A DNA stretch of 25,916 bases, from assembly GCF_020741395.1 (NCBI RefSeq), contig NZ_DYZA01000015.1:1-25916 (forward strand), in the 5' to 3' direction. A model generated the notes under the pieces. That model did not search any database, was not told where the DNA came from, and saw only the letters and a program-made list of their open reading frames with translations. The DNA comes from Mailhella massiliensis. GTDB taxonomy: Bacteria; Desulfobacterota; Desulfovibrionia; Desulfovibrionales; Desulfovibrionaceae. Of this stretch, positions 1-10,900 are shown one piece after another (position 1 is the stretch's first letter; each line of letters starts with the position of its first letter). The position numbers and the translations under genes were made by a program.

Positions 1-56
1 CGTACCGCATCCTCTTTGAATCCTTGAGAATAGGTTATGAATTTCCGTTCTGACAT
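1..56 (-). CDS. IS3-family transposase OrfA, N-terminal fragment (runs off window)
   Basis: The frame starts at an ATG (54-56) and continues without a stop to the window edge, giving MSERKFITYSQGFKEDAV. The F-x-x-G/E-F-K-x-D/E-A-V pattern is what one sees at the start of the IS3 OrfA helix-turn-helix domain (HTH_Tnp_1), which binds the terminal repeats. A GGGGA Shine-Dalgarno sits five bases upstream, inside one arm of an inverted repeat (see the hairpin entry). In IS3 elements OrfA is usually followed by OrfB (DDE integrase), made as a fusion by programmed frameshifting; that part is outside the window. Only 18 residues are visible, so the family call rests on this motif plus the terminal repeat. 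Confidence 0.68.
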   Translation of the reverse strand, partial: MSERKFITYSQGFKEDAV

Positions 57-62
57 ACAAAT

Positions 63-122
63 CCCCATCAGGTTACAAAGTTCAGCCTACTGGGGCTTTC
101 TTACTTTGTCCACCTGATGGGG
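63..122 (-). repeat. Inverted repeat at the IS end able to mask the transposase ribosome binding site
   Basis: The arms 63-80 and 104-122 are near-perfect reverse complements: 11 identical bases, a small bulge/mismatch, then six more. The loop is 23 bases. The inner arm contains the GGGGA Shine-Dalgarno of OrfA. RNA made by read-through from outside would contain both arms and could fold so that the site is paired. RNA made from the element's own promoter would lack the outer arm. Confidence 0.7.
84..112 (-). promoter_or_regulatory. Candidate transposase promoter within the IS terminal repeat
   Basis: On the minus strand TGGACA (107-112, five of six matches to TTGACA) is followed after exactly 17 bases by TAGGCT (84-89, weak -10). 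The -35 lies inside the terminal repeat, as is common in IS3 elements. Predicted transcripts would start around 76-78 and so would not contain the outer hairpin arm. The -10 is poor, hence the moderate confidence. Confidence 0.45.
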
Positions 123-126
123 AGCA

Positions 127-394
127 TACCATCTCCCTACCGGAAACGGGGGCTCTTTCAGGCCGGGCCGCAAGACCTCGCCAGGCTTCCCCCCTCTTCC
201 GCGGCCTGCTCCGCCCTCAAAATCCCCTTCACGGCCGACTCACTGTCTGCCGCACGGTCTCTCTTTCCGAAAGACAAATTCCCTCGCACCGGGACATGAC
301 GCTTCTCGTCACACCTGCAACAGCGCTCCCTTTCTCCCCATTCCTGCCGGTACCGCGCCCTCGTACAAAAGCATCTTCGGCATGGCCGAAAGAC
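127..394. other. Non-coding stretch between the IS end and the ATP-grasp gene terminator
   Basis: No reading frame here has a credible start site, ribosome binding site or recognisable protein pattern. The open frames that cross it are GC-driven shadows. It may be the remains of a gene or spacer interrupted by the IS, but nothing in the sequence shows which gene. Confidence 0.5.
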
Positions 395-426
395 AAAAAA
401 GCGGAACCCCCTTTCGGAAGTTCCGC
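395..426 (-). terminator. Intrinsic terminator of the ABC ATPase/ATP-grasp unit
   Basis: On the minus strand an 11-bp stem (GCGGAACTTCC against GGGGGTTCCGC, with two G-U pairs) closes a GAAA tetraloop and is followed directly by six T. It begins 20 bases after the ATP-grasp stop codon. Confidence 0.88.
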
Positions 427-445
427 AAAAGCAGATGCAAAACAC

Positions 446-2574
<2,129 letters not shown>

Positions 2575-2864
2575 AAAAGTCCCTGTTTATCTATGATGAA
2601 CGCACAGAGCTTTTGGCCATGAAAGCATGCAAAAGCCGCGCCGTAAAAGCCCGGAATACTCCTTATCCACACCGGGGCAAGGGCGTCCACGGCCGTGAAC
2701 TTTCCAGCCGGATACCCAAAGGCCCCTGCGGAGGAAAACCGATCCGGCGAAATATTCTACCTTAGCCTTCTCCGTGCCGCAAGGGGATAAAATCTCTGGA
2801 CATAGAGCCGTTCCGGCTTTAAGTAGGGAGGAAAGAAGAAGCTCAGACAAGTCCCCGGCGGCCG

Positions 2865-2914
2865 GCGCGGCCGGAAATGCCCCGGGCAGAGTCCGTATGC
2901 CGCCCCGGCCGCGC
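2865..2914. repeat. GC-rich inverted repeat upstream of opgG
   Basis: Perfect 10-bp arms GCGCGGCCGG (2865-2874) and CCGGCCGCGC (2905-2914) enclose a 30-base loop that itself holds a CCCGGG palindrome. There is no T run, so it is not a plain terminator. It lies just before the candidate opgG -10. Confidence 0.5.
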
Positions 2915-2931
2915 ATGCTGCGGCGCTTTTC

Positions 2932-2937
2932 TACAAT
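2932..2937 (+). promoter_or_regulatory. Possible -10 element of opgGH
   Basis: TACAAT matches the sigma70 -10 consensus at five of six positions and lies 56 bases before the opgG start. No acceptable -35 is seen at 16-18 bases upstream, so it would need an activator or is a chance match. Confidence 0.25.
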
Positions 2938-2993
2938 CGGACTCTAATGTTGTGACGGATAGCGAATCCCCAATCTTCAGGGAGTTACTTTCT

Positions 2994-4604
2994 ATGTTTC
3001 ATCGCATGCTCATGTCCTTCTGCCTGCTGGCCGCCCTTCTTGCGGAACCTTTTTCCGCAGGCGCCGCAGAACCCTTCACCTTCGCCGACGTGCAGGCCAG
3101 GGCGCAGGATCTGGCAGCCACGGCCTATGTGCCTTCCACACCCGTGCCCGACTTTCTCACTAAACTGAACTATGACGAATGGAGCTCCATCCGCTACCTG
3201 CCGGAAAAGGCGCTCTGGGCTGAAGAGGGCTTGCCCTTCACCGTGCAGTTCTTCCACCCCGGCCTCTATTACGATATGCCCGTGCGTATGCATATCGTCA
3301 ACAGTGACGGTGTGGAGGATATCACCTTCGACACGTCCCTTTTCCAGTACGGAAGTGAAGAACTCTCCAAGCAGGTGGCTCAGGCCAAGAATATGGATTT
3401 CGCGGGGTTCCGCCTGCACTATCCGCTGAACCGCTCCGACTACAGGGATGAACTGGCCATTTTCCTCGGCGCTTCCTATTTCCGTGCCCTGGCTGCAGAT
3501 ACCCACTACGGCATCTACTCACGGGGGCTCGCCATAGACACCGCCACGTCGCAGGGCGAAGAATTTCCTTACTTCCGGGAATTCTGGATCGTGAAGCCTG
3601 CGGCGGATGCGGCAAACATCACCATCTACGCCCTGATGGACAGCCCGAGCATGGCCGGGGCCTACCGCTTCATCATCACGCCCGGCGCCCCCACCGTCAT
3701 GGAAGTGAAGTGTGCGCTCTTCACCAGAAAGGGGGCCAAGAACTTCCAGAAAATAGGCCTTGCCCCTCTTACCAGCATGTTCTTCTACGGGGAGGAGAAA
3801 AACGGCCGCCCGGGCGACTATCGCCCCGAAGTCCACAATTCCGACGGCCTGCTCTATGTGAACGGCGACAAGCACTGGTTCTGGAGCCCGCTTGCCAACC
3901 CCAAGCGCCTCAGCGTGAACACCTTCCCTCTTCCGAACCCCAGGGGCTTCGGCCTCATGCAGCGCGACTCCGACTTCAAGAGCTATCAGGACATAGACGC
4001 AAAATACGAACAGCGCCCCTCCCTCTGGGTGGAACCGGAAGGCGACTGGGGGCCCGGTACTCTGAACCTTGTGGAAATCCCCACGGAAGACGAGATGCAC
4101 GACAATATCGTGGCCTTCTGGACTCCCGACAAGCCGCGCGACAAGAACAATCCCGACCAGCCCGAAGCGGAGCTGCGCTACCCCGACACGCAGATGTACA
4201 GCTGGAAGCTGTACTGGATGCAGCCGCAGACCTCGCGCCATGGGCTCGGCCAGGCGACTTCCACCCGCATTTCCCGGAACGCGGATACCATGACCTTCCA
4301 TGTGGACTTCGCTGGCGGGGAACTTGCCACGCTGCCGGAAGACACGGGCCTTGCCAGCATTGTGGAAACGCCCGAGCCCATCCCCCTCCTGGAAAAGAAA
4401 CTCCTGCGCAACGATGCCACCGGCGGCTGGAGGCTGGAATTCACCGTCCGGCTGCCCAAGGAGGAAGGCGTGATCGAAAGCCTCATGGCAGCGCGCAAGG
4501 GCCCCGTCAACCTGCGTTTCCGCGCCCTGCTCAAGAAGGGGGAAAACCTCCCCGATCCCATCACCGAAACCTGGATCTACGACTGGCAGCTCCAGCCTCA
4601 ATGA
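2994..4604 (+). CDS. opgG: Periplasmic glucan biosynthesis protein G
   Basis: A 536-residue secreted protein needed for making osmoregulated periplasmic glucans (beta-1,2/1,6-linked glucose oligomers); it acts in the periplasm on the glucan delivered by OpgH. The start at 2994 gives a clear signal peptide (MFHRM, hydrophobic LLAALLA, cleavage around SAGAA at residues 21-25) and has GGAG nine bases upstream. The mature N-terminus FTFADVQARAQDLA, then DEWSSIRYLPEKALW, LPFTVQFFHPG and YDMPVRMHIV, are hallmark segments of the MdoG/OpgG family, and length is close to the 511 residues of the E. coli protein. The C-terminal third is the immunoglobulin-like part. OpgD is a close paralogue, but adjacency to opgH favours OpgG. 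Confidence 0.94.
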   Translation: MFHRMLMSFCLLAALLAEPFSAGAAEPFTFADVQARAQDLAATAYVPSTPVPDFLTKLNYDEWSSIRYLPEKALWAEEGLPFTVQFFHPGLYYDMPVRMHIVNSDGVEDITFDTSLFQYGSEELSKQVAQAKNMDFAGFRLHYPLNRSDYRDELAIFLGASYFRALAADTHYGIYSRGLAIDTATSQGEEFPYFREFWIVKPAADAANITIYALMDSPSMAGAYRFIITPGAPTVMEVKCALFTRKGAKNFQKIGLAPLTSMFFYGEEKNGRPGDYRPEVHNSDGLLYVNGDKHWFWSPLANPKRLSVNTFPLPNPRGFGLMQRDSDFKSYQDIDAKYEQRPSLWVEPEGDWGPGTLNLVEIPTEDEMHDNIVAFWTPDKPRDKNNPDQPEAELRYPDTQMYSWKLYWMQPQTSRHGLGQATSTRISRNADTMTFHVDFAGGELATLPEDTGLASIVETPEPIPLLEKKLLRNDATGGWRLEFTVRLPKEEGVIESLMAARKGPVNLRFRALLKKGENLPDPITETWIYDWQLQPQ

Positions 4605-4733
4605 TCGAGAACTACGGAGGCTTCGGCGCATCGCCGGGGCCTCGCCTTCCGGGACGTATAACAGGGCTGGAAGACTCCGTTTTCCGCCCTTTTTCCCGGC
4701 GGCACGCAACCTCCAGCCTCAAAAGGTTTTCGC

Positions 4734-7196
4734 ATGAATACCTATCAGGATATGGATTTCCGCGTCCGCGACCGCGTTCTTCTCTACGCGCGCGGCCTGA
4801 ACCTGTCGCCCAGGGAAAGTGTGGATCTTGCCCTGGAAAGCCTGAAACGCTGCTCCTCCGACCACCCCGATTATGAAGAGGCTCTCGTATGCCTGCATGC
4901 CATACTGGCGGAAAGAGGCCGCGAGCTCATACCCGGTGACGACGCTCCCCACCTCATGTCCGCCCCGGGCATGACACGCAGCTCCATGCTGGCAGAAGAA
5001 CTGGACCGCACTCCCTGGATAAGCATTTTTAAAAAGACGCTGAGCCGCCTTTTCCGCATCTTCCCTTCCGGCATGAAGGAACGCGCTTCCTGGAAGGACA
5101 GTGCGGAGCGCCAGCGCCGCCAGCTTGAGTGGGAGCGCGTGGCGGGCCGCCGCCGCAGCCTGCTCATGACGTTCATCCTCGTGCCCGCGATCATCGGCGC
5201 CTACCTCATGTACAGCATTCTGCCCCAGCAGGGCATAGAAGCCGTGAAAATCGTGACGGCCGTGCTTTTCGCCATCCTGTTCGGCTGGATTTCCATAGGA
5301 TTCTGGATGTGCGTGGCAGGCTGCTGGGTACTGTCCCGCAAAGTCGACCGGCTTGCCCCCACAAGGGGCTGCGATGAGGCGACCATCCCCGATACCTGCC
5401 GCACGGCCATACTCTTTCCTGTGTACAATGAAGACCCGCATAGATACATGGCCGGCATCGCCGCCACCTGGCATTCCCTGGTGCGTACCGGGGAAAGCGA
5501 CAAGTTCGATATCTTTATCCTGAGCGACTCCACCAGCCCCGACGCCTGGGTGGCCGAGGAGGAGGCATGGTATGAATTCTGCCGCAACGAGCAGTGCTTC
5601 AACCATATCTTCTACCGCCGCAGACGCAACAACACCAAGCGCAAGAGCGGCAACGTGGCCGACTTCTGCCGCCGCTGGGGCGCGCAGTACAAATACATGA
5701 TCGTATTCGACGCCGACAGCGTCATGAGCGGCCGCACCATGGTGCGCATGGTGAAATCCATGGAACTGCACCCTGAAATGGGCATGATACAGACGCCGCC
5801 TCTCGCCGTGAACATGAACAGCCTGATCGCCCGTGTTCAGCAGTTCGCCAACCATCTCTACGGCCCCGTATTTGCCACAGGGCTGCACTTCTGGCTGCTC
5901 GGCGACGCCCAGTACTGGGGACACAACGCAATCATCCGCGTAGACCCCTTCATCCGGCACTGCCAGCTTCCCACCCTGCCGGGCCGCGGCCCCCTTGCGG
6001 GCGATATCCTGAGCCACGACTTCGTAGAATCGGCACTCATGCGCCGTGCAGGTTACGGCGTATGGCTGGCCTATGACCTCGACGGATCCTGGGAAGAAAC
6101 GCCTCCCTCCCTCATCGACGAGCTCATCCGCGACCGCCGCTGGTGCCAGGGCAACCTGCAGCACAGCCGCCTCATCTTCTCCGGCGGCATCTTCCCCACG
6201 CACAGGGCTCTGTTCATCAACGGCATCATGTCCTATGCCTCGGCCCTTCTGTGGTTCTTCTTCCTGGTGTTCAGCTCCATCCAGGCCGTGACGGAAGCCT
6301 TCATCCCCCCCTCCTACTTCCCGAGCAACCCCACGCTCTTCCCCATCTGGCCCACATGGTATCCCAAATGGGCCCTTCTGCTCCTCGGCAGCACCTGCAT
6401 CATGCTCTTCATGCCCAAGATCTTTGCTATCATCCTCACCCTGCGCAAGGGCGGGGCAAAGAACTTCGGAGGCAAGCTTCCCATGTGCCTGAGCGTGCTG
6501 GCGGAAGTTGTCATTTCCACCCTGCTCGCCCCCGTGCGCATGCTCTTCCACAGCTTCTTCGTAGTCACCACGCTGCTCGGCTGGAAAGTGTCGTGGAATA
6601 CCCAGAACCGCAGCGACATGGGCACGACCTGGGGCGATGCCATACGCTTCCACTGGTGGGGCACGCTCATCGGCATCATCTGGGGCGGACTCATGTGGCT
6701 CATCAACCCGGGCTTCTTCTGGTGGTTCTCGCCCATCGCCGTGGGGCTTGCACTTTCCATCCCCCTTTCCGTGTTCACAAGCCGCGTGAGCTGGGGTATG
6801 GCCGCCCGCCGCATGGGCCTGTTCATCACTTCCTCGGAGCTTAAAGAAGAGCCGGAGCAGGCCGACATGCACAAAGAGCTCGCCCGGCCCGACCGCTATT
6901 CCCCCTTCACCATCGCACCCTCCCGGGGCTTTACCCGCGCCGTAGTCATCCCCCGCGTGCACGCCCTGCACATCGCGCTCATCCGCCGCCGCACCTGGGA
7001 GCGGCCCATAGGGGAAACCCGGGAAAAAATGCGCCGCGCCCTGCTGGCCAAAGCCTTGGAAAAAGGCCCCTTCGGCCTCTCCAAGCAGGAAAAATCGGCC
7101 CTGCTCATGGATCCGCGCCTTCTGCACGAACTGCATAAAAAAGTGTGGCAGCTCAATCCGGAAAAAGGCCACGACTGGGGCGTCGCCCAGAACTGA
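4734..7196 (+). CDS. opgH: Glucan biosynthesis glucosyltransferase H
   Basis: An 820-residue inner-membrane family 2 glycosyltransferase that polymerises UDP-glucose into the OPG backbone and passes it to the periplasm. An N-terminal cytoplasmic part (1-135) is followed by two membrane helices (about 140-210). The catalytic domain has D265 (LSDSTSPD), D326/D328 (VFDADS) and the processivity signature RRWCQGN (468-474). Several further helices occupy about 500-715, and a basic cytoplasmic tail follows. E. coli MdoH has 847 residues, so it is full length. The ATG is preceded by a modest AAAAGG. The gap to opgG is 129 bp, larger than usual for this pair, and I see neither a terminator nor a good promoter in it, so co-transcription is likely. 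Confidence 0.95.
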   Translation: MNTYQDMDFRVRDRVLLYARGLNLSPRESVDLALESLKRCSSDHPDYEEALVCLHAILAERGRELIPGDDAPHLMSAPGMTRSSMLAEELDRTPWISIFKKTLSRLFRIFPSGMKERASWKDSAERQRRQLEWERVAGRRRSLLMTFILVPAIIGAYLMYSILPQQGIEAVKIVTAVLFAILFGWISIGFWMCVAGCWVLSRKVDRLAPTRGCDEATIPDTCRTAILFPVYNEDPHRYMAGIAATWHSLVRTGESDKFDIFILSDSTSPDAWVAEEEAWYEFCRNEQCFNHIFYRRRRNNTKRKSGNVADFCRRWGAQYKYMIVFDADSVMSGRTMVRMVKSMELHPEMGMIQTPPLAVNMNSLIARVQQFANHLYGPVFATGLHFWLLGDAQYWGHNAIIRVDPFIRHCQLPTLPGRGPLAGDILSHDFVESALMRRAGYGVWLAYDLDGSWEETPPSLIDELIRDRRWCQGNLQHSRLIFSGGIFPTHRALFINGIMSYASALLWFFFLVFSSIQAVTEAFIPPSYFPSNPTLFPIWPTWYPKWALLLLGSTCIMLFMPKIFAIILTLRKGGAKNFGGKLPMCLSVLAEVVISTLLAPVRMLFHSFFVVTTLLGWKVSWNTQNRSDMGTTWGDAIRFHWWGTLIGIIWGGLMWLINPGFFWWFSPIAVGLALSIPLSVFTSRVSWGMAARRMGLFITSSELKEEPEQADMHKELARPDRYSPFTIAPSRGFTRAVVIPRVHALHIALIRRRTWERPIGETREKMRRALLAKALEKGPFGLSKQEKSALLMDPRLLHELHKKVWQLNPEKGHDWGVAQN

Positions 7197-7208
7197 CGAA
7201 TTCCGCAC

Positions 7209-7245
7209 ATGAAGGCCCGGGAGAAAATTTCCCCCGGGCCTTCAT
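7209..7245 (+). terminator. Stem-loop after opgH, probable terminator
   Basis: A perfect 13-bp stem, ATGAAGGCCCGGG against CCCGGGCCTTCAT, with an 11-base loop begins 12 bases after the opgH stop. There is no T run on either strand, so it may act with Rho or simply protect the 3' end of the opgGH message. Confidence 0.55.
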
Positions 7246-7857
7246 CCTCAAAAACCGGCTGGCAGCGGCAAGGCCGGACAAGTCTGGCGACGGCCCCGAC
7301 ACGAACACGCCGCCCTTCCCTCCCGATGCGGCACCTTTCCCCGGCGGGGCTCCTTCACGCTGCTCTCTACGTCGTCAGCCTTTTCGCCCTTCCGCTTTTC
7401 ATACGTTTCCGACGCTCGGACACGGGCAAGGAAGTCCTGTTCCGGCCGAATATCCGACGCATCCACGACATATTCCCTTATCCAGAGAGAAGAGAAGCAC
7501 CGTGCAGGCGTACAATATGCGTCGCCCCCGTGCGGCACAGCGCAAGAAGCTGCACAGCGAAAAGCGGCTCATCCCCAAGCCTTTCAGCACAGCAGGAAAA
7601 AGGTCTTCATGCTCCCCGGGGGAAAATTCCCCGGGCTTTTTCATACGCATCCACAATCCCGGCAGGGGGTATGCCCTTTCCGGCATTTTTGTAAAGGCTC
7701 TTTTCTCCTCCGCTGAACAAAGTCTACGGCTTCAGGATATCCTTCCGACTCTCCCCCCATGCCTGGGGCCTTCTCTTTCCGAACAGTTGACGGTTCCTTC
7801 ATGGAAAGCCCTGTGTGCAACATCCATGAACTGTTTTCGATAAGCGCTTAACATGAA
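7246..7857. other. Gene-poor stretch between opgGH and infB
   Basis: About 610 bp in which all open frames lack a plausible start, ribosome binding site or family pattern. It contains an intrinsic terminator pointing right (7615-7641) that has no annotated gene to serve. That leaves a short non-coding RNA or an unrecognised small gene upstream of it as a possibility. A purine-rich block (about 7484-7499) precedes a GTG at 7502, but the frame behind it has no stop before the terminator. Confidence 0.45.
7615..7641 (+). terminator. Intrinsic terminator with no obvious upstream gene
   Basis: A seven-bp all-GC stem (CCCGGGG/CCCCGGG) with a seven-base loop is followed by C and five T. It lies 370 bases after the opgH hairpin, so it is either a backup terminator for opgGH or the end of a small RNA. 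Confidence 0.65.
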
Positions 7858-7890
7858 GCGGGCGGGAAGCATGCTTCCCGCCCGCGTTTT
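7858..7890. terminator. Hairpin between the convergent opgGH and rimP-infB units
   Basis: A perfect 28-base palindrome (arms GCGGGCGGGAAGC) followed on the plus strand by GTTTTCT. On the minus strand it comes 40 bases after the infB stop codon but is followed only by TTCATGTT. It probably serves both directions, better on the plus strand. Confidence 0.6.
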
Positions 7891-7925
7891 CTCATAAAGG
7901 CTCCGCCTTCCGGCGCTCCCCGGTC

Positions 7926-10900
7926 TTAATCGAGGGATGCCGCTTCTTCCACCAGCTCAAAGGCTTCGATGACGTCCCCGATCTTGATATCATGGAAGTT
8001 CTCAAGACCCACGCCGCACTCAAGGTTGCGCACCACTTCGCGGGCATCGTCCTTAAGACGCTTGAGGGAAGCGATCTTGCCGGTGTACACCACCACGCCG
8101 TCACGCAGCAGGCGCACATTGGCAGTACGGGTGAGCTTGCCGTCCGTAACCATGCAGCCCGCAATGAGGCCGACCTTGGGCACAGAGAAGGTCTGGCGCA
8201 CTTCGGCCTGCCCCAGGTACACTTCCTTGGACACGGGAGCAAGAAGGCCCGCCATGGCGCTTTTGATCTCATCCACAAGCTTGTAGATGATATCGTAGAA
8301 GCGGATATCCACCTGCTCCTGTTCCGCCACTTCCTTGACCTTGGCCGTAGGACGTACATTGAAGCCGATGATGATGGCGTTGGAAGCTGCGGCCAGCATG
8401 ACGTCGGATTCGGAAATTGCGCCCGCACCGCCATGGATGATATCGATGCGCACCTTCTCGGTGCTGAGCTTGCGCAGCGATTCGGTAATAGCTTCCAAGG
8501 AGCCCTGCACGTCGGCCTTGAGCACCACGTTGAGCACCAGGGTTTCCTGAGCGTCCGCGCTCTGCTTGAGGAAGTTCTCCAGCGTCACGCGGGACACCTT
8601 GGCCAGTTCCTTTTCCCTCAGCTTGGTGGCGCGGGATTCGGCGATGCGGCGGGCCGTCTTTTCGTCGTCGAGGCACACGAATTCCTCACCGGCTTCCGGC
8701 ACTCCTTCGAAGCCCTGGATTTCCACAGGCATGGAAGGCCCGGCTTCCTTGATCTTGCGGCCCTGATCGTTGAAGAGCGCGCGCACGCGCCCGGCGAACA
8801 CTCCGCAAACGAAGACGTCGCCCTGATGGAGCGTGCCTTCCTGCACCAGCACGGTAGCCACGGGGCCACGCCCCTTGTCGAGCTTGGCTTCCACCACATG
8901 GCCGCGCGCGGGCTTGTCGGGGTTGGCTTTAAGTTCCAGGATCTCGGCCTGAAGGGCGATGAGTTCCAGAAGGTCGTCGAGGCCCTTGCCGGTTTTGGCG
9001 GAAACCATACCCACCACAGTGTCGCCGCCCCATTCTTCCGGCTGGAGGCCCAGCTCGGAAAGCTCGCGGAGCACGCGGTCGGGGTTGGCGGTTTCCTTAT
9101 CTATCTTGTTCACGGCCACCAGAATGGGCACACCCGCCGCACGAGAGTGGTTAATGGCTTCACGGGTCTGTTCCATGACGCCGTCGTCGGCGGCGACCAC
9201 GAGCACCACAAGGTCGGTGACCTGTGCGCCGCGGGCACGCATGGCGGTGAATGCCGCATGGCCGGGCGTATCAAGGAAAACAATGTCGCCACGCTTGGTC
9301 TTGACATGGTAGGCGCCGATATGCTGCGTGATGCCGCCGGCTTCGCCGCTGGTCACGCTGGTCTTGCGTATGGCGTCGAGCAGAGAGGTCTTGCCGTGGT
9401 CGACATGGCCCATGATGGTCACCACGGGAGGACGGGGCTTCAACATTTCCGGCGTGTCGGCGGAAGCAGGAAGCAGATACGCCTCTTCGGAGAAGCCCAC
9501 CTTTTCCACTTCATAGCCGAATTCCGAGGCCACCAGCGTGGCGGTGTCGATATCCAGGGCGTTGTTGATGGTGGCCATTACGCCGAGGCCGAAGAGAATC
9601 TTGATGATCTCACTGGACTTCACGCCCATCTGATGGGCCATGTCCGCCACGCGGATGGATTCTTCCACGCGGATCTTGCGCTTGGCAGCCTTCATGGGCT
9701 GGGTGGACTGGCTGGGCGCCTGATGCTGCTGCTTTTTGGGCTTGTGCGAACGACGGGTGCGCACCATGCCTTCGTCATCGTCCATGTCGGGCCCGCCGTG
9801 GCGACGGCTGAAATCGTCGGAATCCTGAGGGAAGTCCACGGAACGGCGGCTCTTATTGTTGCGCTTCTTGCGGCTCTGTTCCCCTTCAAGGGGCGGCTGC
9901 TGGCCGAAGGGCGTCGCAAAAGGAGCGCCGCCGGAGGAACGGCCACCGGAAGGACGGTTGCCCGAAGAGCGACGGTTGTCACGCTCCCTGCCGTCGCGGT
10001 CGCGGCCTTCACCCTCACGACCTTCGCGGGCGTCGGGGCGCGGAGCGCGGGAATCGCGCATGTCGCGACGCCCGCCGTCACGGGTGCCGTCGCGACGACT
10101 GTCCCCATCACGGCCGGAACGGCCTTCCGAAGGAGAAGCCGGACGCACGATACGGGCCTGTGTGGGGTCGGGACGGGAAATCACGCGCACGCGGGGAACG
10201 CCTTCCGAAGCGGCGGGCTGAGCCTTTTTACGGGTATCCTCGCCTTCCCCTTCCTCAGGGGTATGGCGACGTTCCTGCACAGGAGGCAGCAGACTGGGCT
10301 GAGAAGAACCTTCAGGTTCCGCCGAAGCGGCGGGGGCACGGCGAGGACGATCTCCCTTGAGGGCCTCGACCTTTATCTCAGCAGCGGGAACGACCTTCAC
10401 TTCCTGAGCGGGTCTTTCCACCACTTTGGCCTCGGGGGCGGCAGATGCGGGCCTCGGCGTCACGATACGGGCCGCAGGTACTTCCACCTTGCGGGCGCGG
10501 AGCATTTTGTCCTGACGGGATTCTTCGGCCTTCACTTCCTGCACGGGAGCGGCCTTTTCTTCCGCCTCGGGCTTTTCCGCCGCTTTTTCCACAGGCTTTT
10601 CTACGGCAGGCTTTTCCACCACCGTCACCTTTTCCAATGCTTTTTCCGCCACGGCTTCAGAAACGGAAGGCTCGGCTTTCGCCCCCACGGCGGCAGGCGC
10701 AGGTTCCGGCGTCACGATACGCGCCGGACGCACGATACGGGCCACAGGAGATGCCTCACGGGGGGCCCTGGCTTTTTTGGGTGCCTTTTCCACAGCAGGC
10801 ACGGCCTTCGCCTCCACAGGAGCGGCTTCGGACGCGGCGGACTGAGTCTCACCGGCGAGAGGAGCGGCCTTCTCTTCCACTACGGGCGCGGCAGGAGCTT

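Larger units (their letters stand above)
1..126 (-). mobile_element. End of an IS3-family insertion sequence (partial)
   Basis: Read on the minus strand, the stretch starts with TGCTCCCCATCAGGTGGACA, contains a leader of about 50 bases, and then opens a reading frame whose first residues resemble IS3-family OrfA. A TG terminus and a GGACA block about 15-20 bases in are typical of IS3-family inverted repeats, so I place the element tip at 126. The rest of the element, including the other end and any target duplication, lies left of the window. The exact tip is inferred because the partner repeat is not visible. Confidence 0.72.
2575..2993. other. Divergent spacer between the ABC ATPase gene and opgG
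   Basis: A 419-bp stretch without a convincing gene. It must hold the promoter of the minus-strand ABC gene and that of opgG. For the ABC gene I see no good hexamer pair. Towards opgG there is a GC-rich inverted repeat and a possible -10, listed separately. A minus-strand frame of 109 codons (2587-2916) shows no recognisable features and is not called. Confidence 0.5.

Noticed and set aside
2587..2916. 109-codon minus-strand frame upstream of the ABC ATPase
   Set aside because: Composition is biased (Gly/Arg/Pro), there is no family pattern, and it overlaps the opgG control region.
4719..7208. 829-codon minus-strand open frame across opgH
   Set aside because: Same explanation: shadow of opgH, low-complexity His/Gly/Ala translation.
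7145..7843. Plus-strand frames between opgH and infB
   Set aside because: They start within opgH or lack ribosome sites, run through two hairpin terminators, and read as low-complexity Pro/Arg/Ser sequence.
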